A stretch of 64,000 nt of DNA from Sacculina carcini (taxonomy: Eukaryota > Arthropoda > Thecostraca > Sacculinidae): contig OU696579.1 in the NCBI GenBank assembly GCA_916048095.2, positions 4,408,735 to 4,472,734 of the forward strand, read 5' to 3'. Both the position numbers and the translations under genes were made by a program. Each line of letters opens with the position of its first letter. Within the stretch, counting starts at the first letter, position 1. Positions 32,155-44,706 of the stretch are shown one piece after another. The notes under the pieces were generated by a model. It was not told where the DNA came from. It was given only the letters and a program-made list of their open reading frames with translations, and ran no database searches.

Positions 32155-32300
32155 AGCTACCGAGTAGCTCAGTGGCTTAGGTGCTGAATTTTTGTGTCAG
32201 AGGTTTGTGGTTTGACTCCTGGTCCGTTTTCTTGCATCATCATTATTGTTGTAGATAGGCGCACAGCTGGGTGCGCCACAATGTCTCATCAGGCTGGTGT
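32155..32300 (+). mobile_element. tRNA-derived SINE (tRNA-like head)
   Basis: A box A-like motif TAGCTCAGTGG (32165-32175) and a box B-like motif GGTTTGACTCC (32209-32219) stand 33 bp apart, as in a tRNA promoter. The stems expected of a real tRNA do not pair well and no CCA-adjacent acceptor stem is evident, so a SINE or tRNA pseudogene is more likely than a working tRNA. A possible body follows up to the ATTATTATTA run at about 32310. The family was not identified. Confidence 0.5.
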
Positions 32301-32568
32301 GTCAATAATTATTATTACATCGTTAAATATTTTATCACGCTCATAACATTTTCACATCGTGTAATTATTAAGGAAAGAAGGGTCCTTATGTTCTTCTGCG
32401 CAGACGCATCCCGAATTTTAGTTGAATTTTCACATAACCTACACGCGGAGTGTTGTGCTGCGTAGTCTAACTTCCTGTGTACTTTTCAATGATAAGTTTG
32501 AGTGTACAATGCATTTCCCACGTCTATTTTCTGTCTAATTTTTCACAATACTGTGCATCTAGTGAATG

Positions 32569-32607
32569 TGATCTAGTGAGTGTGATCTAGTGAGTGTGAT
32601 CTAGTGA
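32569..32607. repeat. 15-bp tandem repeat, about 2.5 copies
   Basis: The unit GTGTGATCTAGTGAG is repeated directly before the 5' edge of the next L2-like LINE. Confidence 0.75.
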
Positions 32608-34075
32608 GATATTCTCAGCTCTCCTCTTTTGCTAATTCAGCACTTTTTCCTTTTCAGTCCGGGTTTAGGCCCTCTCATTCCACTGAATCTGTGGCTATTT
32701 CTGTTCTTGATCACACCTTTTCCCACTTCGCTACTGGTCGATCTGTACTCCTTGTCCTTCTTGACATGTCCTCTGCGTTTGACCTTGTTGATCACACCAT
32801 TTTATCGTCTGATCTTTCTTCTCTTGGAATCTTTTCCTCGGCACTTTCTGTTATTAAATCTTATCTTTCGTACAGATCCTACTCAGTGAACTTCGATTCG
32901 CCTTCATCTTGCTGTGTTTCTCGTATTTCCGGCGTACCGCAGGGATCTGTTCTTGGCCCTTTACTCTTCAACATTTATATGTCCTCGCTTTGTCCTATTC
33001 TTGAAGGCCACTCTGCAACTTACCATATCTGCGCTGAGGATATTGAGTTATTTGTTCCTCTTCCTCTTCCCTCCTCTGCCTTCAGCTCTGATATTCTCTC
33101 CGACATCTCTTCTTTGGCTTCTTCTAGGTGTCTTCTCCTAAATCAATCTAAATCTGAGTTCATTGATTTCCATCCTCCTCGAATTCCTCCTCCCAGACTT
33201 CCGTTCCCTGTTTCTGACTCTGCGCGTGACCTTAGCGTTATCTTTGATTCTTCTCTTTCGTTTTCCAGTAACATATTATCTGTGGCCAGGACCTGTCGAT
33301 TGATCCTACGTCCGTATCCAATACGTCCGTTTCTAGATCGTCCGTCTGCCATTAAGCTTATTGTCTCTCTTATTTTCTCTCGCATTGATTACTGCTGCTC
33401 TTTATATTTTCATGTTCGTCATTACTCTTTGCGTGTTCTTCAGCGTGTGATTAATTATTCATGTCGTTTTGTTGTTTCTCCTACTCCCTGTCGTCATACT
33501 TCCCAATTTCTGCTTAATTTTCGTTTGCTGCCTCTCATTCCTCGTATTCATTTTCTTATCTCTTGTATTGTATATTAACTTATTCGTGACCCCCTTCAAC
33601 CTTCCTATCTTTCTGGTCTCCTCACTGTATCTTCTGCATATACTCGCAATTCTCGCCCTCTCAACTGCTCTCGTGCTCTCAACAAATCAACTTGGTCCGC
33701 TAAATCGTTATCTTTTTTTGCTCCCCGTTTGTTCAACTCTCTTCCTGCTACTATTGTTCATGCTCCTTCCTTTAGTTCTTTCCGTTCTTCTCTTCTCGAT
33801 TACTTGTTCAACTTGTCGTTTGATCCTCCTCACATACTCTCACTCCCTATGCTACGGTGTGATTTCAGGGTCTACTCTGCTCTTGTCCTGTGGTTACTGT
33901 TCAAAATAGTTTTGTCTAATTGTGTTGCCTTTTTATGTGTGATCTGCTCTGTATTTGAAGTTTGTGCTTTACGATGTGCTCGTATGTGATTTGGTGTTAG
34001 CTTTGGTGTCACGTTGCGCGCGCGTGTATATGTGCGCTAAATCAAATATATTGTTTGTTTGTTTGTATATAAGAT
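32608..34075 (+). mobile_element. L2-like LINE, 5'-truncated, RT dead
   Basis: Plus strand. The RT frame at 32604-33578 shows FQSGFRPSHSTESVAISVL, LDMSSAFDLVDHTILSSDL and GVPQGSVLGPLLFNIYMSS. The catalytic box is altered to CAED (from YADD). The same frame continues past one stop at about 33576 with LIRDPLQPSYLSGLL, APRLFNSLPATIV and SFSSFRSSLLDYLF. The 3' end is GTGCGCTAAATCAAATATAT followed by (TTTG)n. There is no endonuclease domain. Confidence 0.85.
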
Positions 34076-34089
34076 ACTTGCTAATTGCT

Positions 34090-34309
34090 CATATATTTGA
34101 TCAATTGTATATTAGTCTTTTTGTGCCCATGTTATTTTGTGCTTTGGAATTGTTTCTTAATGTCCACTCCTGCACTTTTATATATTGTTCTGTGTGCGAG
34201 CTTTTCTACTTGTTATTATTCTGCTCCACTTAATCTGTATCATTTCGCGCTTTTGTCATTGAAATGTGCTATAGCAAATATATGTTGTTGTTGTTGTTGT
34301 TGTTGTTGA
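34090..34309 (+). mobile_element. L2-like LINE 3' end fragment
   Basis: Ends GTGCTATAGCAAATATATG followed by seven or so TTG units (34286-34309). No coding remnant was seen. Confidence 0.55.
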
Positions 34310-35205
34310 CGTTCCTCAGGTTGTCTGGCTGAGCAACCTCGAGCTCCTGAGGAAAGACACGGCACCGACCGGGTTGTTCCACAGGTCCCTGATGGAATTG
34401 ATTTTGTGTTGTCGCCTGAGTTGTGTGTGTGCTGTGCAGTGTTCTATGATGTGTGTGATGGTGTGTGGTGCTGAATTGCAATCTGGACACAGGTGTCATC
34501 GATTGAGTCATTCTACCTTTTCTGATATGACAGAAGGGCAGGATGATGACCGCATCTCAACCTGGCCAGATGCACCTTGTATTCGCGTGTGAGTGTGTTT
34601 TCTGATTTGTGTATGTCCGGTGGGTGTCTTTGTAGGAGTGTATGGCTTTCCGTGTGATCTCTGTGTGTATGTGTTTCTTGATTGATGTGCGTGGGGGAGC
34701 TGGTGGAAGTGAAAATTTGTCCGTGGTAAAGTGTGCTCGGTGTTGTTTTTATGCTTCTGTTTGTGTTTTCTTGTGTTGTGAGGTGATGTAGTGGATGTGC
34801 TGTGTTGGTGACTGCTGCTGCGAGTGTTTGTGTGCCTCTCATGTCTAGGCGGTGTTTCAGTTTCGGGATTTTTGTTTCGTGATGGGGGTGGTCTACTGGT
34901 GTGGTGGCTGTGCATCCTGTGATGGTTCTGAGTGCGGTGTTTTGAAGTGTTTGAAGTGTGTTGGTGTGGCGTGGTGCGAGATTGCTAGCTCATGCGGGGC
35001 TAGCATATTCTATCGCGGGTCTGATGTATTGTTTGTGTATGGTGGTTGTGGTATCTTTGTCATGTCCGAAAGTTGTGTGTGAGAGTGCATTCAGTGTGTT
35101 GAGGCGTGGGTTTACTTTGGTTTTGATGTTGGTGATGTATTGTTTGATTGAGAGGTGTGTGTCATATGTGACGCCTAGTATTTTTGGTTTCATATGTTGT
35201 TTGAG
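34310..35205 (-). mobile_element. LINE RT C-terminal fragment, other family
   Basis: Minus strand. The clearest part (34990-35193) reads KILGVTYDTHLSIKQYITNI, LNTLNALSHTTFG and TIHKQYIRPAIEYASPA. This matches the segment after the RT core in a LINE family widespread in invertebrates. Further downstream the frames carry QLPHAHQS-like and GRCRVFPQELEVAQPDNLR segments with several frameshifts and stops. It meets the plus-strand LINE tail head on at the TTG run. Confidence 0.65.
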
Positions 35206-35361
35206 CGCCTGACATCATATGCACGTGCATATACACATTTTCCGCGTGGATTTTGCGAGTGAACCAACTGATAGAGTGATGGTGATAACTGACAACACAC
35301 AACTGAACTAGATAAGCTGCGACCAATTTGTCTGCTGAATACGCCCGCCTTACACGTTCAA

Positions 35362-36852
<1,491 letters not shown>

Positions 36853-39800
36853 ATGGGTGTCAAGGGTCTGTGGAAGCTGCTGGAGCCATGCGGTTGTGCC
36901 GTTCCTACCGACGCTCTGCAAGACCAGACGGTCGGTGTGGACGTTTCGATCTGGCTGAACCAGGCGATGAAAGGTTACCGTGACAGTCGGGGACAACCAG
37001 TGGCCAATGCGCACCTGTTATGTGTGTTCAGCCGTGTGTGCAAGCTGTTGACGTATCGCGTGCGTCCGGTGTTTGTGTTTGACGGAGCAGCGCCGTCGCT
37101 CAAGGTGGACACACTGGCGGTTCGGCGACTCAAGAAGCGCTCAGCTGCCGGTGGAGCTGACAGGGCATCGTCATCGATCGTCAAAAACTTGTTGAAACAG
37201 GAGGCACTGCGTGCCGTGATGGGAGACAAGGCTCCGTTGCCGCACAGTACAGTGAACTCGGCAACCATTGCTACCGATATGTTCCAGCTGCCAGATGCTT
37301 GTGGTGATCTCAATGGGGCGTGTGATGACGACGGCAATGAGTCTTCAGATAACGAGGCTGATTTTATATTGAATCGTTCCGACGCCAATATGTATAATTT
37401 TGATTTCGATTCGAAGACTTTCCACTCGCTTCCGTTTCAGGTCAAACATGATATTCTTTCCGAGTTGAAAGATACCCGCAAGCAAAATTCATGGGGAAAG
37501 ATGAGCGAGATGCCGGAACAGTCTGGTGAGTTTTCTAATTTTCAGATGGAACGCCTGCTGAAGCGTAAGAAGTTCCAGGACACCATGTACAATGTGGAAT
37601 CTGAGATAACTCAGCGCAACAATGAGATGCTGCATTTGGGAATTGACCTTTCAGAGACCATATCAGTGCGTAAGATGGCTTCAAAAGCTGATACCTATTT
37701 GGTGCTGAGTAAGGTGAAGTCGGATGCAGATGTTGTAGCTAGGCGTATGAGTGAGTCAGCGACCTGCCACGAAGATGAAGTAGAGGATAAGGACTTGGAT
37801 ACAGCTGCGTCGATTGGTGAGTATTTGGCGGGGTCAGATCTGCAGACTATCAAGTCTACTAGTGACTCGAATTGCTTTTTTTCCAAGCATTTAAGTTTTC
37901 GGAAAACGCCCGAGAAATCAACGGCATGGTCTAAGAGACGTGATTGTGTTTCTAGTTCTGGCATTTCGTCTGATCCACTGTTAAATTATCCACCTGTTCC
38001 TGTCTTGATAAATACAAAAAAAGTTGAGGCTCGTAATTGCCATACAATGCATAGCTTGTACTCCAATTCGCCATTGAAGTTTTCTGAACCTTTGTTGAGT
38101 AAAGAACTACGCTCAAGCGACGATTTCAGTAGTTCCTGTTCAATGAAAATTCCTTCTGTTTCGGATGCCAAGAAGGAAGGTGATGAGCAGGTTCTGAGTA
38201 GACGCTTAGATTGCGAAGAGCGTAAGTCCTTTTGTGTTACTGGAAGTAAATCTTTAAGTATTCAACCTGATGGCAGCAATTCAGCAATGACCGTTTTGGG
38301 AAACGGAGGGAATACAAGTGACGACGGTGGACTTGAAGGACGACGGGAGCGAGGTTCTGCGGAAGGTTCATCTTCTGCTGCTGGTCTGGTGATTACAATT
38401 GATCCCTTAAAAATCGTTGCCCAAGATGACATGTTTGTCGATGTGTTTATGAGTGATGAAAGCGAAGATGAAGAATCAAATGTAGATGGTAGCAAACAGA
38501 GTGAAAATAATGAAGGCGAGAGTGAATTAGCTTCTTCAATGGTTCCTGTCGAGAACTATACAAGTATTTCTGCGTCAGACAGTGAATCATCGATCGCATT
38601 TGTGGGATCAAATAGAGTAGATATAGAAAAGAAATTTGAACAAAACGTATTGCGCATTGGTTGCAAGTCAGAGTCGACCGATAGACGGTGTGGTCAGATA
38701 CTCGAATCGCAAATTCATCGAGGCGAATGCTTCAACTCCGATCAAATTCAGTCTAGCACTTGTCCTCCAACATCGGTAGAAGTTTCCGGTCATGATGTTC
38801 GAAGACAATCGCCTTCTCCCAGAGTTTCTGTTAATAGCACACCTGTATTTGAAAAAGAAAATGACAACACTGAAAAGTCGGAGTTTTTATTAGATGAAAC
38901 TATGAATTTTGAAGATCCTTGCGACGATGGATTATTAGGGGAGGATGATATACCCAAGTCTGGTCCGGACACTGCTGCTCATAACGACAATCAATCTCTT
39001 CATCAGAACGTAACTTGTAATGCTTCCAAGATTCCACGCTTTTTAAATCAACCGGAAAATCACGAACGGGTCTCCAGTGAAGTTGCTAAGTCTGTCGCCA
39101 CCGTAGGCAGTGTTGTACATTCGTCGCCGATGGCTGACATTCAGATGACATTGCGTATGACTAACCCTGCTGCGATCGTTACCGGAGAGTTTCCTTCCTC
39201 GCCTCCACGCGATCCATCTTCGTTGCTGCCAGATTCAGGTTGGGATGCCACCGAACTTTCGACATCTTGCGCTGGATTGGAAGATCTCGCGTCGCGAGTG
39301 TCTTCCGATCAGCTACAGCTGCTAAAAGAGCGTGGACGCCAGGAGAGACTGGCCGCATCTGTCACACAACAAATGTATTCCGATATTCAGTTGTTGCTGC
39401 AGTTGTTTGGCGTTCCGTATGTGGTGGCACCTTGCGAGGCAGAGGCACAATGTGCTTTTCTCGAGACGGCTGGACTCACCAGTGCCACTATCACCGACGA
39501 CAGCGACATATGGTTGTTTGGCGGTCGCACCGTCTACAAGAACTTTTTCAACCAGAACAAGTATGTTGAGCGCTACCGTGCCGGTGATATTGAGACGGCG
39601 CTGGGTTTGTCTCGTCGTGAGATGATCAGTCTCGCCATGTTGTCTGGAAGCGATTACACAGCGGGCGTTGACGGGGTTGGCTGCGTGCGTGCCATGGAGA
39701 TCCTGGCTGAGTTCACAGAGCAAGAAACTTCTTCGGCGGCCTCTGATAGTAATTCGGTTAGAGCTCTCGCGATATTCCGCCAGTGGTGGTTGCGTGTTCG

Positions 39801-40830
39801 TGACGGTGTGGAAACCACAAATACCCCTCTGAAACGAACTTTGGCGTCTCTTCGGCTTCCAGACTGGTTTCCTTCGACGGCTGTGGCTGAGGCCTACTTC
39901 CAACCAACAATCGATAACAACCGTGAGCCGTTTAGCTGGGCACAGCCCGACTGGGATGGACTCAGGCACTTGGCTTCCAGCAAGCTGGGCTGGAGCGGCA
40001 GTCACACTGACTCGGTGTTGCAGCCGGTGATCAGTCGTCTTGAGAGTAATGGCAGCCAAACGCGGCTGACTCAATTCTTTTCTTCGGCGACAACCGAAAC
40101 ATCAGGGAATCAGCCACGACTTTGTCGTGCTTTACGACGCTTACGTGACGGAGAGGATGCAGTGCGTGATGACCTTTCCTCATCAAAGAAGACCAAGAGG
40201 CGTGCTGGAGAGCAAACTCGTGATGTAGTGTTTAAGGAGGAAGACGATGATCTAGAATTTTCTGCTATCATGGCCGAATTAGATCAACATAAATCGGTTG
40301 TTGGCAACGATGAGCGGGCTTTGTGCGAAGCCAATGGCGAACAGTGCTTGACAGACCAGAATATGTTGCAACGTCGTGGTCAACAACCGGTAAAGTCACG
40401 TGGTTTGAAACCAAAAGTAGTCAGACGCAGCAAAAAAGCTGCTGACTTGGCTCCAAAGCCGATGGTGCGCGATGTACAGGAGGGTTTTTCCAATACGGTC
40501 ATCAAGGCGGATGATGCCACGGTAGACAGTCTCCTTGGAAAGCTGTCGTCTGAACAGTTGTGCAAAGTGCAGCAGACACGTCGATTGCGGGCGCGCGCTC
40601 AGCGTATCAAGTGTGAAATGCGAGTTAATGAGGAACCATCAAGCATAGGCTCTTCAGCCACAGCGGCGCGCGCTCCGACCACGCGGAAAGTGCGTGAACG
40701 CATGTACCGTCAGTTGGTGCGCGATAATCCGCGTCTAAGAGCTGAGCGCATCAGCAGGCTGAGGGCAGAATCGATGGACTCCGCTTCCACCCAAGAGCGC
40801 AGCCAAGAATCAGTGTCGAGAGAGAATTGA
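36853..40830 (+). CDS. ERCC5: XPG/ERCC5 (Rad2) structure-specific DNA repair endonuclease
   Basis: 1325 aa in one exon; human XPG has 1186. It makes the 3' incision in nucleotide excision repair. The N domain (1-98) starts MGVKGLWKLLEPCG and holds Asp30 and Asp77, the same numbers as in human XPG. A long low-complexity, acidic and Ser-rich spacer (about 100-820) follows, as in XPG but not FEN1. The I domain (about 850-945) has CEAEAQC (Glu862, Glu864), TDDSDIWLFG (Asp883, Asp885) and SGSDYTAGVDGVG (Asp934), all needed for metal-dependent cleavage. At 1069-1076 QTRLTQFF is a PCNA-binding PIP box, and KKTKRR at 1112-1117 a likely nuclear localisation signal. The frame is intact. Intronless structure matches the neighbouring GAPDH. 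Confidence 0.95.
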   Translation: MGVKGLWKLLEPCGCAVPTDALQDQTVGVDVSIWLNQAMKGYRDSRGQPVANAHLLCVFSRVCKLLTYRVRPVFVFDGAAPSLKVDTLAVRRLKKRSAAGGADRASSSIVKNLLKQEALRAVMGDKAPLPHSTVNSATIATDMFQLPDACGDLNGACDDDGNESSDNEADFILNRSDANMYNFDFDSKTFHSLPFQVKHDILSELKDTRKQNSWGKMSEMPEQSGEFSNFQMERLLKRKKFQDTMYNVESEITQRNNEMLHLGIDLSETISVRKMASKADTYLVLSKVKSDADVVARRMSESATCHEDEVEDKDLDTAASIGEYLAGSDLQTIKSTSDSNCFFSKHLSFRKTPEKSTAWSKRRDCVSSSGISSDPLLNYPPVPVLINTKKVEARNCHTMHSLYSNSPLKFSEPLLSKELRSSDDFSSSCSMKIPSVSDAKKEGDEQVLSRRLDCEERKSFCVTGSKSLSIQPDGSNSAMTVLGNGGNTSDDGGLEGRRERGSAEGSSSAAGLVITIDPLKIVAQDDMFVDVFMSDESEDEESNVDGSKQSENNEGESELASSMVPVENYTSISASDSESSIAFVGSNRVDIEKKFEQNVLRIGCKSESTDRRCGQILESQIHRGECFNSDQIQSSTCPPTSVEVSGHDVRRQSPSPRVSVNSTPVFEKENDNTEKSEFLLDETMNFEDPCDDGLLGEDDIPKSGPDTAAHNDNQSLHQNVTCNASKIPRFLNQPENHERVSSEVAKSVATVGSVVHSSPMADIQMTLRMTNPAAIVTGEFPSSPPRDPSSLLPDSGWDATELSTSCAGLEDLASRVSSDQLQLLKERGRQERLAASVTQQMYSDIQLLLQLFGVPYVVAPCEAEAQCAFLETAGLTSATITDDSDIWLFGGRTVYKNFFNQNKYVERYRAGDIETALGLSRREMISLAMLSGSDYTAGVDGVGCVRAMEILAEFTEQETSSAASDSNSVRALAIFRQWWLRVRDGVETTNTPLKRTLASLRLPDWFPSTAVAEAYFQPTIDNNREPFSWAQPDWDGLRHLASSKLGWSGSHTDSVLQPVISRLESNGSQTRLTQFFSSATTETSGNQPRLCRALRRLRDGEDAVRDDLSSSKKTKRRAGEQTRDVVFKEEDDDLEFSAIMAELDQHKSVVGNDERALCEANGEQCLTDQNMLQRRGQQPVKSRGLKPKVVRRSKKAADLAPKPMVRDVQEGFSNTVIKADDATVDSLLGKLSSEQLCKVQQTRRLRARAQRIKCEMRVNEEPSSIGSSATAARAPTTRKVRERMYRQLVRDNPRLRAERISRLRAESMDSASTQERSQESVSREN

Positions 40831-41718
40831 CATGACGATAATTAGTGATTGTTTTTAATGTATGGTATTATCGGCTGTTTCATTGGGCTTGAATTCTAGC
40901 CGCATGCTCATTGGCTCTGCCAGTCTATGTTGCACATTTCGGCGAAATGTAAAATTCATAAATCGCAAAGATGCTGGTCAATATTATACAAATGACTTAT
41001 TCTGGCTGTTTTTATGAACTCTATAGCATTATGTTTGTGAGTAATTATTTTCTAATGATTCTTAACAACGACGGCAAATATCAGGTTCCGTGTGTTACCC
41101 TGCTAAAATGTTGAAGTGTTGTTATCATTATGTATCCAGTGGCATGAGAAGAGTGTCAGTACTATTACCACCACGCGGTGGCCCCACGCACTTTACGCAC
41201 CCAACAGATATAGTTTGTGAAAAACTAGTGACTATGTGAGCCAATGCACAGTCCATTCGAGAATCCAATAACCCAACTAGTATAAAATTGAAGCGCAACC
41301 ACACAATCACATGTAACATCATTCACAAAGGAATTCACACACACTTCAAATATCCTTACCCACACATTCATATACACGCAATGCTGTGCATAAAATACAC
41401 AAAACATTACAAGTAAACGCGTACGAGCTACATCACATAAAACACACACTATGTACACCAAACAAATTACATACGCAATACATACATGCATTCAACATAT
41501 GTTTTCCCTTTAACTGTGCGTCGTGTCTGACAATGACGGTGGTGTGGTTAGTGTCGAGTCAAATCCTTCATCCGCATGAGCTTGCAAAACGAGTGCAGAT
41601 ATGGTCGACGGATCAGTCAGTGTGTCGTCAGATCAATGAACTAGGTGTAGTCTAGGTGGCATTGGTCAGATGTGCCTATGTTACGTCATATGCGCTCTTT
41701 GCTCATCAAAGTTATTTC
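40831..41718. other. No gene seen; 3' flank of XPG
   Basis: Includes the probable 3' UTR of XPG. No perfect AATAAA was found close to the stop. From about 41290 to 41510 the sequence is rich in short CA/ACAT motifs. No coding signal or element was recognised. Confidence 0.4.
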
Positions 41719-42968
41719 TAGGGCTATCAAAAAATTAACCTAAAAATCAGAAAAAATTAACATTATTTTCGAGAAAAGGTAACCTAAAATAACCTATGAG
41801 TTTTAATGTTATTATCACTTTTGTATAGCTTTATCACGTGTTTATCACGCTGATTAGTGCGCTATATGAAATACACGGTTTGTTCGTTTTTTGTGAACAT
41901 AAAAAGTAACCTAATAACATATAAAAAAGTAACCTAAAAATAACCTAACCTTCAAAAAAGGTCAATTTCTGTTTGCAGTTCTGAAGGAAGAAATTACACC
42001 AGTCCTTCTTTTCTATCCTCTTTACAAGTTGGTTCTATTTTTCCATCCTCTCTCCGATCTGTTACCATCTTTTCAACGAACCACCAAAAGGGACTTAATA
42101 GTATTTGACTAACATCGCAAAAAGGAGCATAACCATCAAAATGCAATTTAAAGTGGAAAGCTAATGCAAAAGTGAAATACACTAATTGCAAATGTAAATA
42201 TTTTTAGTAATGGTCGCAATTATGTTCTTTATATTGTTTCAATGGGAATGTTAATCAAATAGCACGTACTACAGCTTGTATATTAGTGTGAGCGTGAACA
42301 CTGCATGTGTGAATGCCCCCGTCCTCCCATATATCGCACCCTGTGCTCACAGTCTTATAAATGTCAAACGTGGGAAAATGGCGCCATCTCACGCCCTGAA
42401 GATCACGTGCTAATTCCTGTTCAAGTAAATGCGTACTGTCAAGTGCTACAGTGCAGTATCTGGTATAGAGAGCTCACACATCGTACTGTACCACGCCCCA
42501 AACATCTCACGACGCCCTCCGGTTCGTGGACATTTCCTAAAATGGAATGACGCTATCCTGAGTACCCAAAAACGTATGAATATCGAGTAGCACAGATATT
42601 AAGGTGAAGATCAATTGCTAAATCCTAACAGCAGAAATTTTGACATTTGTTGATCTTCAGACCTAATAATCCATTTCTTTTTCCTATTTTATCCTCATTT
42701 ATACCGTTTTTGTGCCTCTTTTCTGCAAAAAGCCACCAAACTTCGTGGTAAACTTACCTAATAACAACAAAAATAACAAAAGGTAACCTGACGATAAAAA
42801 AGTAACCTGAAAGCAAAAAAAGTAACCTAACGATGAAAAAGTAATTTTTGGCAACCTAATAACTTTTTTAATAATCATCGTACACCACTTTTCCATGCAG
42901 TTTTATGTATTTTATGAAAAAGTGACCTTTAGGTGAAAAAGTAACTTTATTAACTTTTGGCAGTCCTA
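41719..42968 (-). mobile_element. hAT-like non-autonomous element, copy C
   Basis: 1250 bp, inverted relative to copies A and B. Ends are TAGGGCTATCAAAA and TTTTGGCAGTCCTA. The flanking octamers GTTATTTC and TTGTTTCA only match imperfectly when shifted, so the duplication has decayed. It carries the shared LINE tail (GTGCGCTATATGAAATACAC, about 41858) and the part around CACCCTGTGCTCACAG that copy B lacks. No transposase. Confidence 0.85.
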
Positions 42969-43072
42969 TTGTTTCATTAACTAGTTCTCACTCGTTCAGC
43001 TTGCACTTTCTTGCCTTATTGGGTCTATTTTTGTGAGTGGTCGTGTGAAACTTGCTGTCTGAAACGTTTTGA

Positions 43073-43110
43073 GCACTGGCGGATCCAGAGTGGATCTCAG
43101 GGGGCTGAAG
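43073..43110. mobile_element. One end of a short TIR element
   Basis: CACTGGCGGATCCAGAGTGG is in the style of short hAT-like elements. No matching inverted end was found before 43922. The stretch up to there has no gene; it holds a short tandem motif around TTAGATATTTGAAAG (43335-43420). Confidence 0.35.
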
Positions 43111-43922
43111 CCCCCCAAAGTATTTATCAACTCCTCATAACGAAGAGATTCACTAAGAGGCCAAGAAAAAATATACTTCTGTTTAATTTGTTGATATAAG
43201 CATTATCGCAAAGACGTTGCATATTAATGCATGTACATGACTGATCACCCCCAAAATTCAGCCTCCCAAAAATAATTAAGCCCCTTCCAAAATTGCACTC
43301 TGCATTCGGTTTGGGAGAGTTTGACGTATTTTGATGAAAGATTAGATATTTGAAAGGTTGAAAAGTTCTTGTTGAAAGGTTAGATATTTGAAAGATTGAA
43401 AGGTTAGATATTTGAAAGGTTTCATAGTGATGTTGTTTTAAAAATATGCGGTAGGGCGACGCTTATTTTACGCCAGTCTGATTTTCAATGAGTGCGGGTC
43501 GAATTGTGGTTCCATTTGCTTTAAAAAACACTAAAATAGTTTTTAGAACTAGCTCTAAACGTTTGAAACCTCACGAAATTTAGCTGAAAAGCCATATTTT
43601 CTATATTTGTCACTATACCCAAACAAATGAAATATTTGAATTTTTCGCGATACACGAATTTCTCACGATCAAGATACACGTTATAATGGTCGAAAATTTA
43701 CAGTATAAATGTGAAACATGAGATATGCATTAGTAAGTTTTCCCAGTTTTTCTGTCTATGAACCACATGACACACGGCTAGAGTAACAAGTCTTTCACTC
43801 AAATACCACTAATGTTTGGTGAAAGATGCTGCTGTTGCCTTGGCCAGCTCTGCGTATGTGGGCTCTAGTACCATTGCGGTCAACATACGTTCTGGCCAAC
43901 GCTCGACGATCGTAATACGATG

Positions 43923-44268
43923 CAGTGGCGGCGCCAAGGGAGGACTTGGGGAGCTGGAGCTCCCCCGAAATATGTCAAGCCCCCTCTAAGCCCCCAAAAA
44001 TCATGATCATGGACATTAAAATTTCTTACCACTGTAAATAAAGCCCTGTAATTTTGGTTCAAGTTCTAGGACTCAATCAGCTCCAGTCCCTTATTATAAT
44101 ATGTAGTCAGCGTTCGAGTGTAGCTCTTCAAGCTTCGCCAAGCCCCCTCAGCTTTTTACTTAGCCCCCTCAGCTTTTTACTTATCCCCCACAACTTTTTC
44201 CTCAGCCCCCACAAATTTTTACTTAGCCCTCCCTCAGCCCCCCCTATAAAATCCTGGCGCCGCCACTG
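43923..44268. mobile_element. Short TIR element (CAGTGGC family), MITE
   Basis: 346 bp with ends CAGTGGCGGCGCCAAGGG and, reversed, CAGTGGCGGCGCCAGGA. The interior holds about four copies of a motif like AGCCCCCTCAGCTTTTTACTT. Flanking octamers ATACGATG and ATGCTATT agree at five of eight positions. Same family as 31608-31767. Confidence 0.75.
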
Positions 44269-44324
44269 ATGCTATTCATATCGACGTTGGCCAAAATGGT
44301 GCATGTACATACTCATCTACCCGA

Positions 44325-44706
44325 TCACAGTACATACCCGTACGTACCGATTACGTACATACCCAGGAAGTTAACGTCCCACCGACCATGGTACCGTTCT
44401 TCCATCACACGTATGTCTTTGTGGAAACGTTCTCCCTGCTCTTCACTATAATCACCACAGTTATCTGGGAAATAATCGAGATGGGACCGTAGAAAGTGCA
44501 TCTTTACAAACATACGAGCACCAAGTTGCTGAAAAACTATCCATCAACTCATCGACGACCTTCAGGTATTCCGGACTTCTGTGGTTACCCAGGAAGTTGG
44601 TGGTGATCGACTTGTAAGCCAGCCACGCAGAGAGCTCAGATTGAGATATGATGATGACATTAGATATGATGCATGCAGCAGGAGAGAAGAGTGAGAATTG
44701 CGGCAA
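44325..44706 (-). pseudogene. Remnant of an unnamed conserved protein family
   Basis: Two overlapping frames give AWLAYKSITTNFLGNHRSPE then, in the other frame, VKMHFLRSHLDYFPDNCGDY, SEEQGERFHKDIRVMEERYH and GRWDVNF. From memory this block (HFLxSHLDxFPxNxGxxSxEQGERFHQDI) recurs in many arthropod and other invertebrate genomes as uncharacterised, often multicopy, proteins. I do not know its function. A frameshift between the halves and the loss of all flanking sequence make this a relic. It could derive from a mobile element or from a host gene family. Confidence 0.5.

Noticed and set aside
34508-34915. 135-aa His/Thr/Ser-rich minus-strand frame
   Set aside because: Out-of-frame reading of a decayed LINE C-terminal region with GT-rich sequence.
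39322-40074. 250-aa antisense frame in XPG
   Set aside because: Antisense shadow of the conserved I domain; XPG is clearly the real frame.
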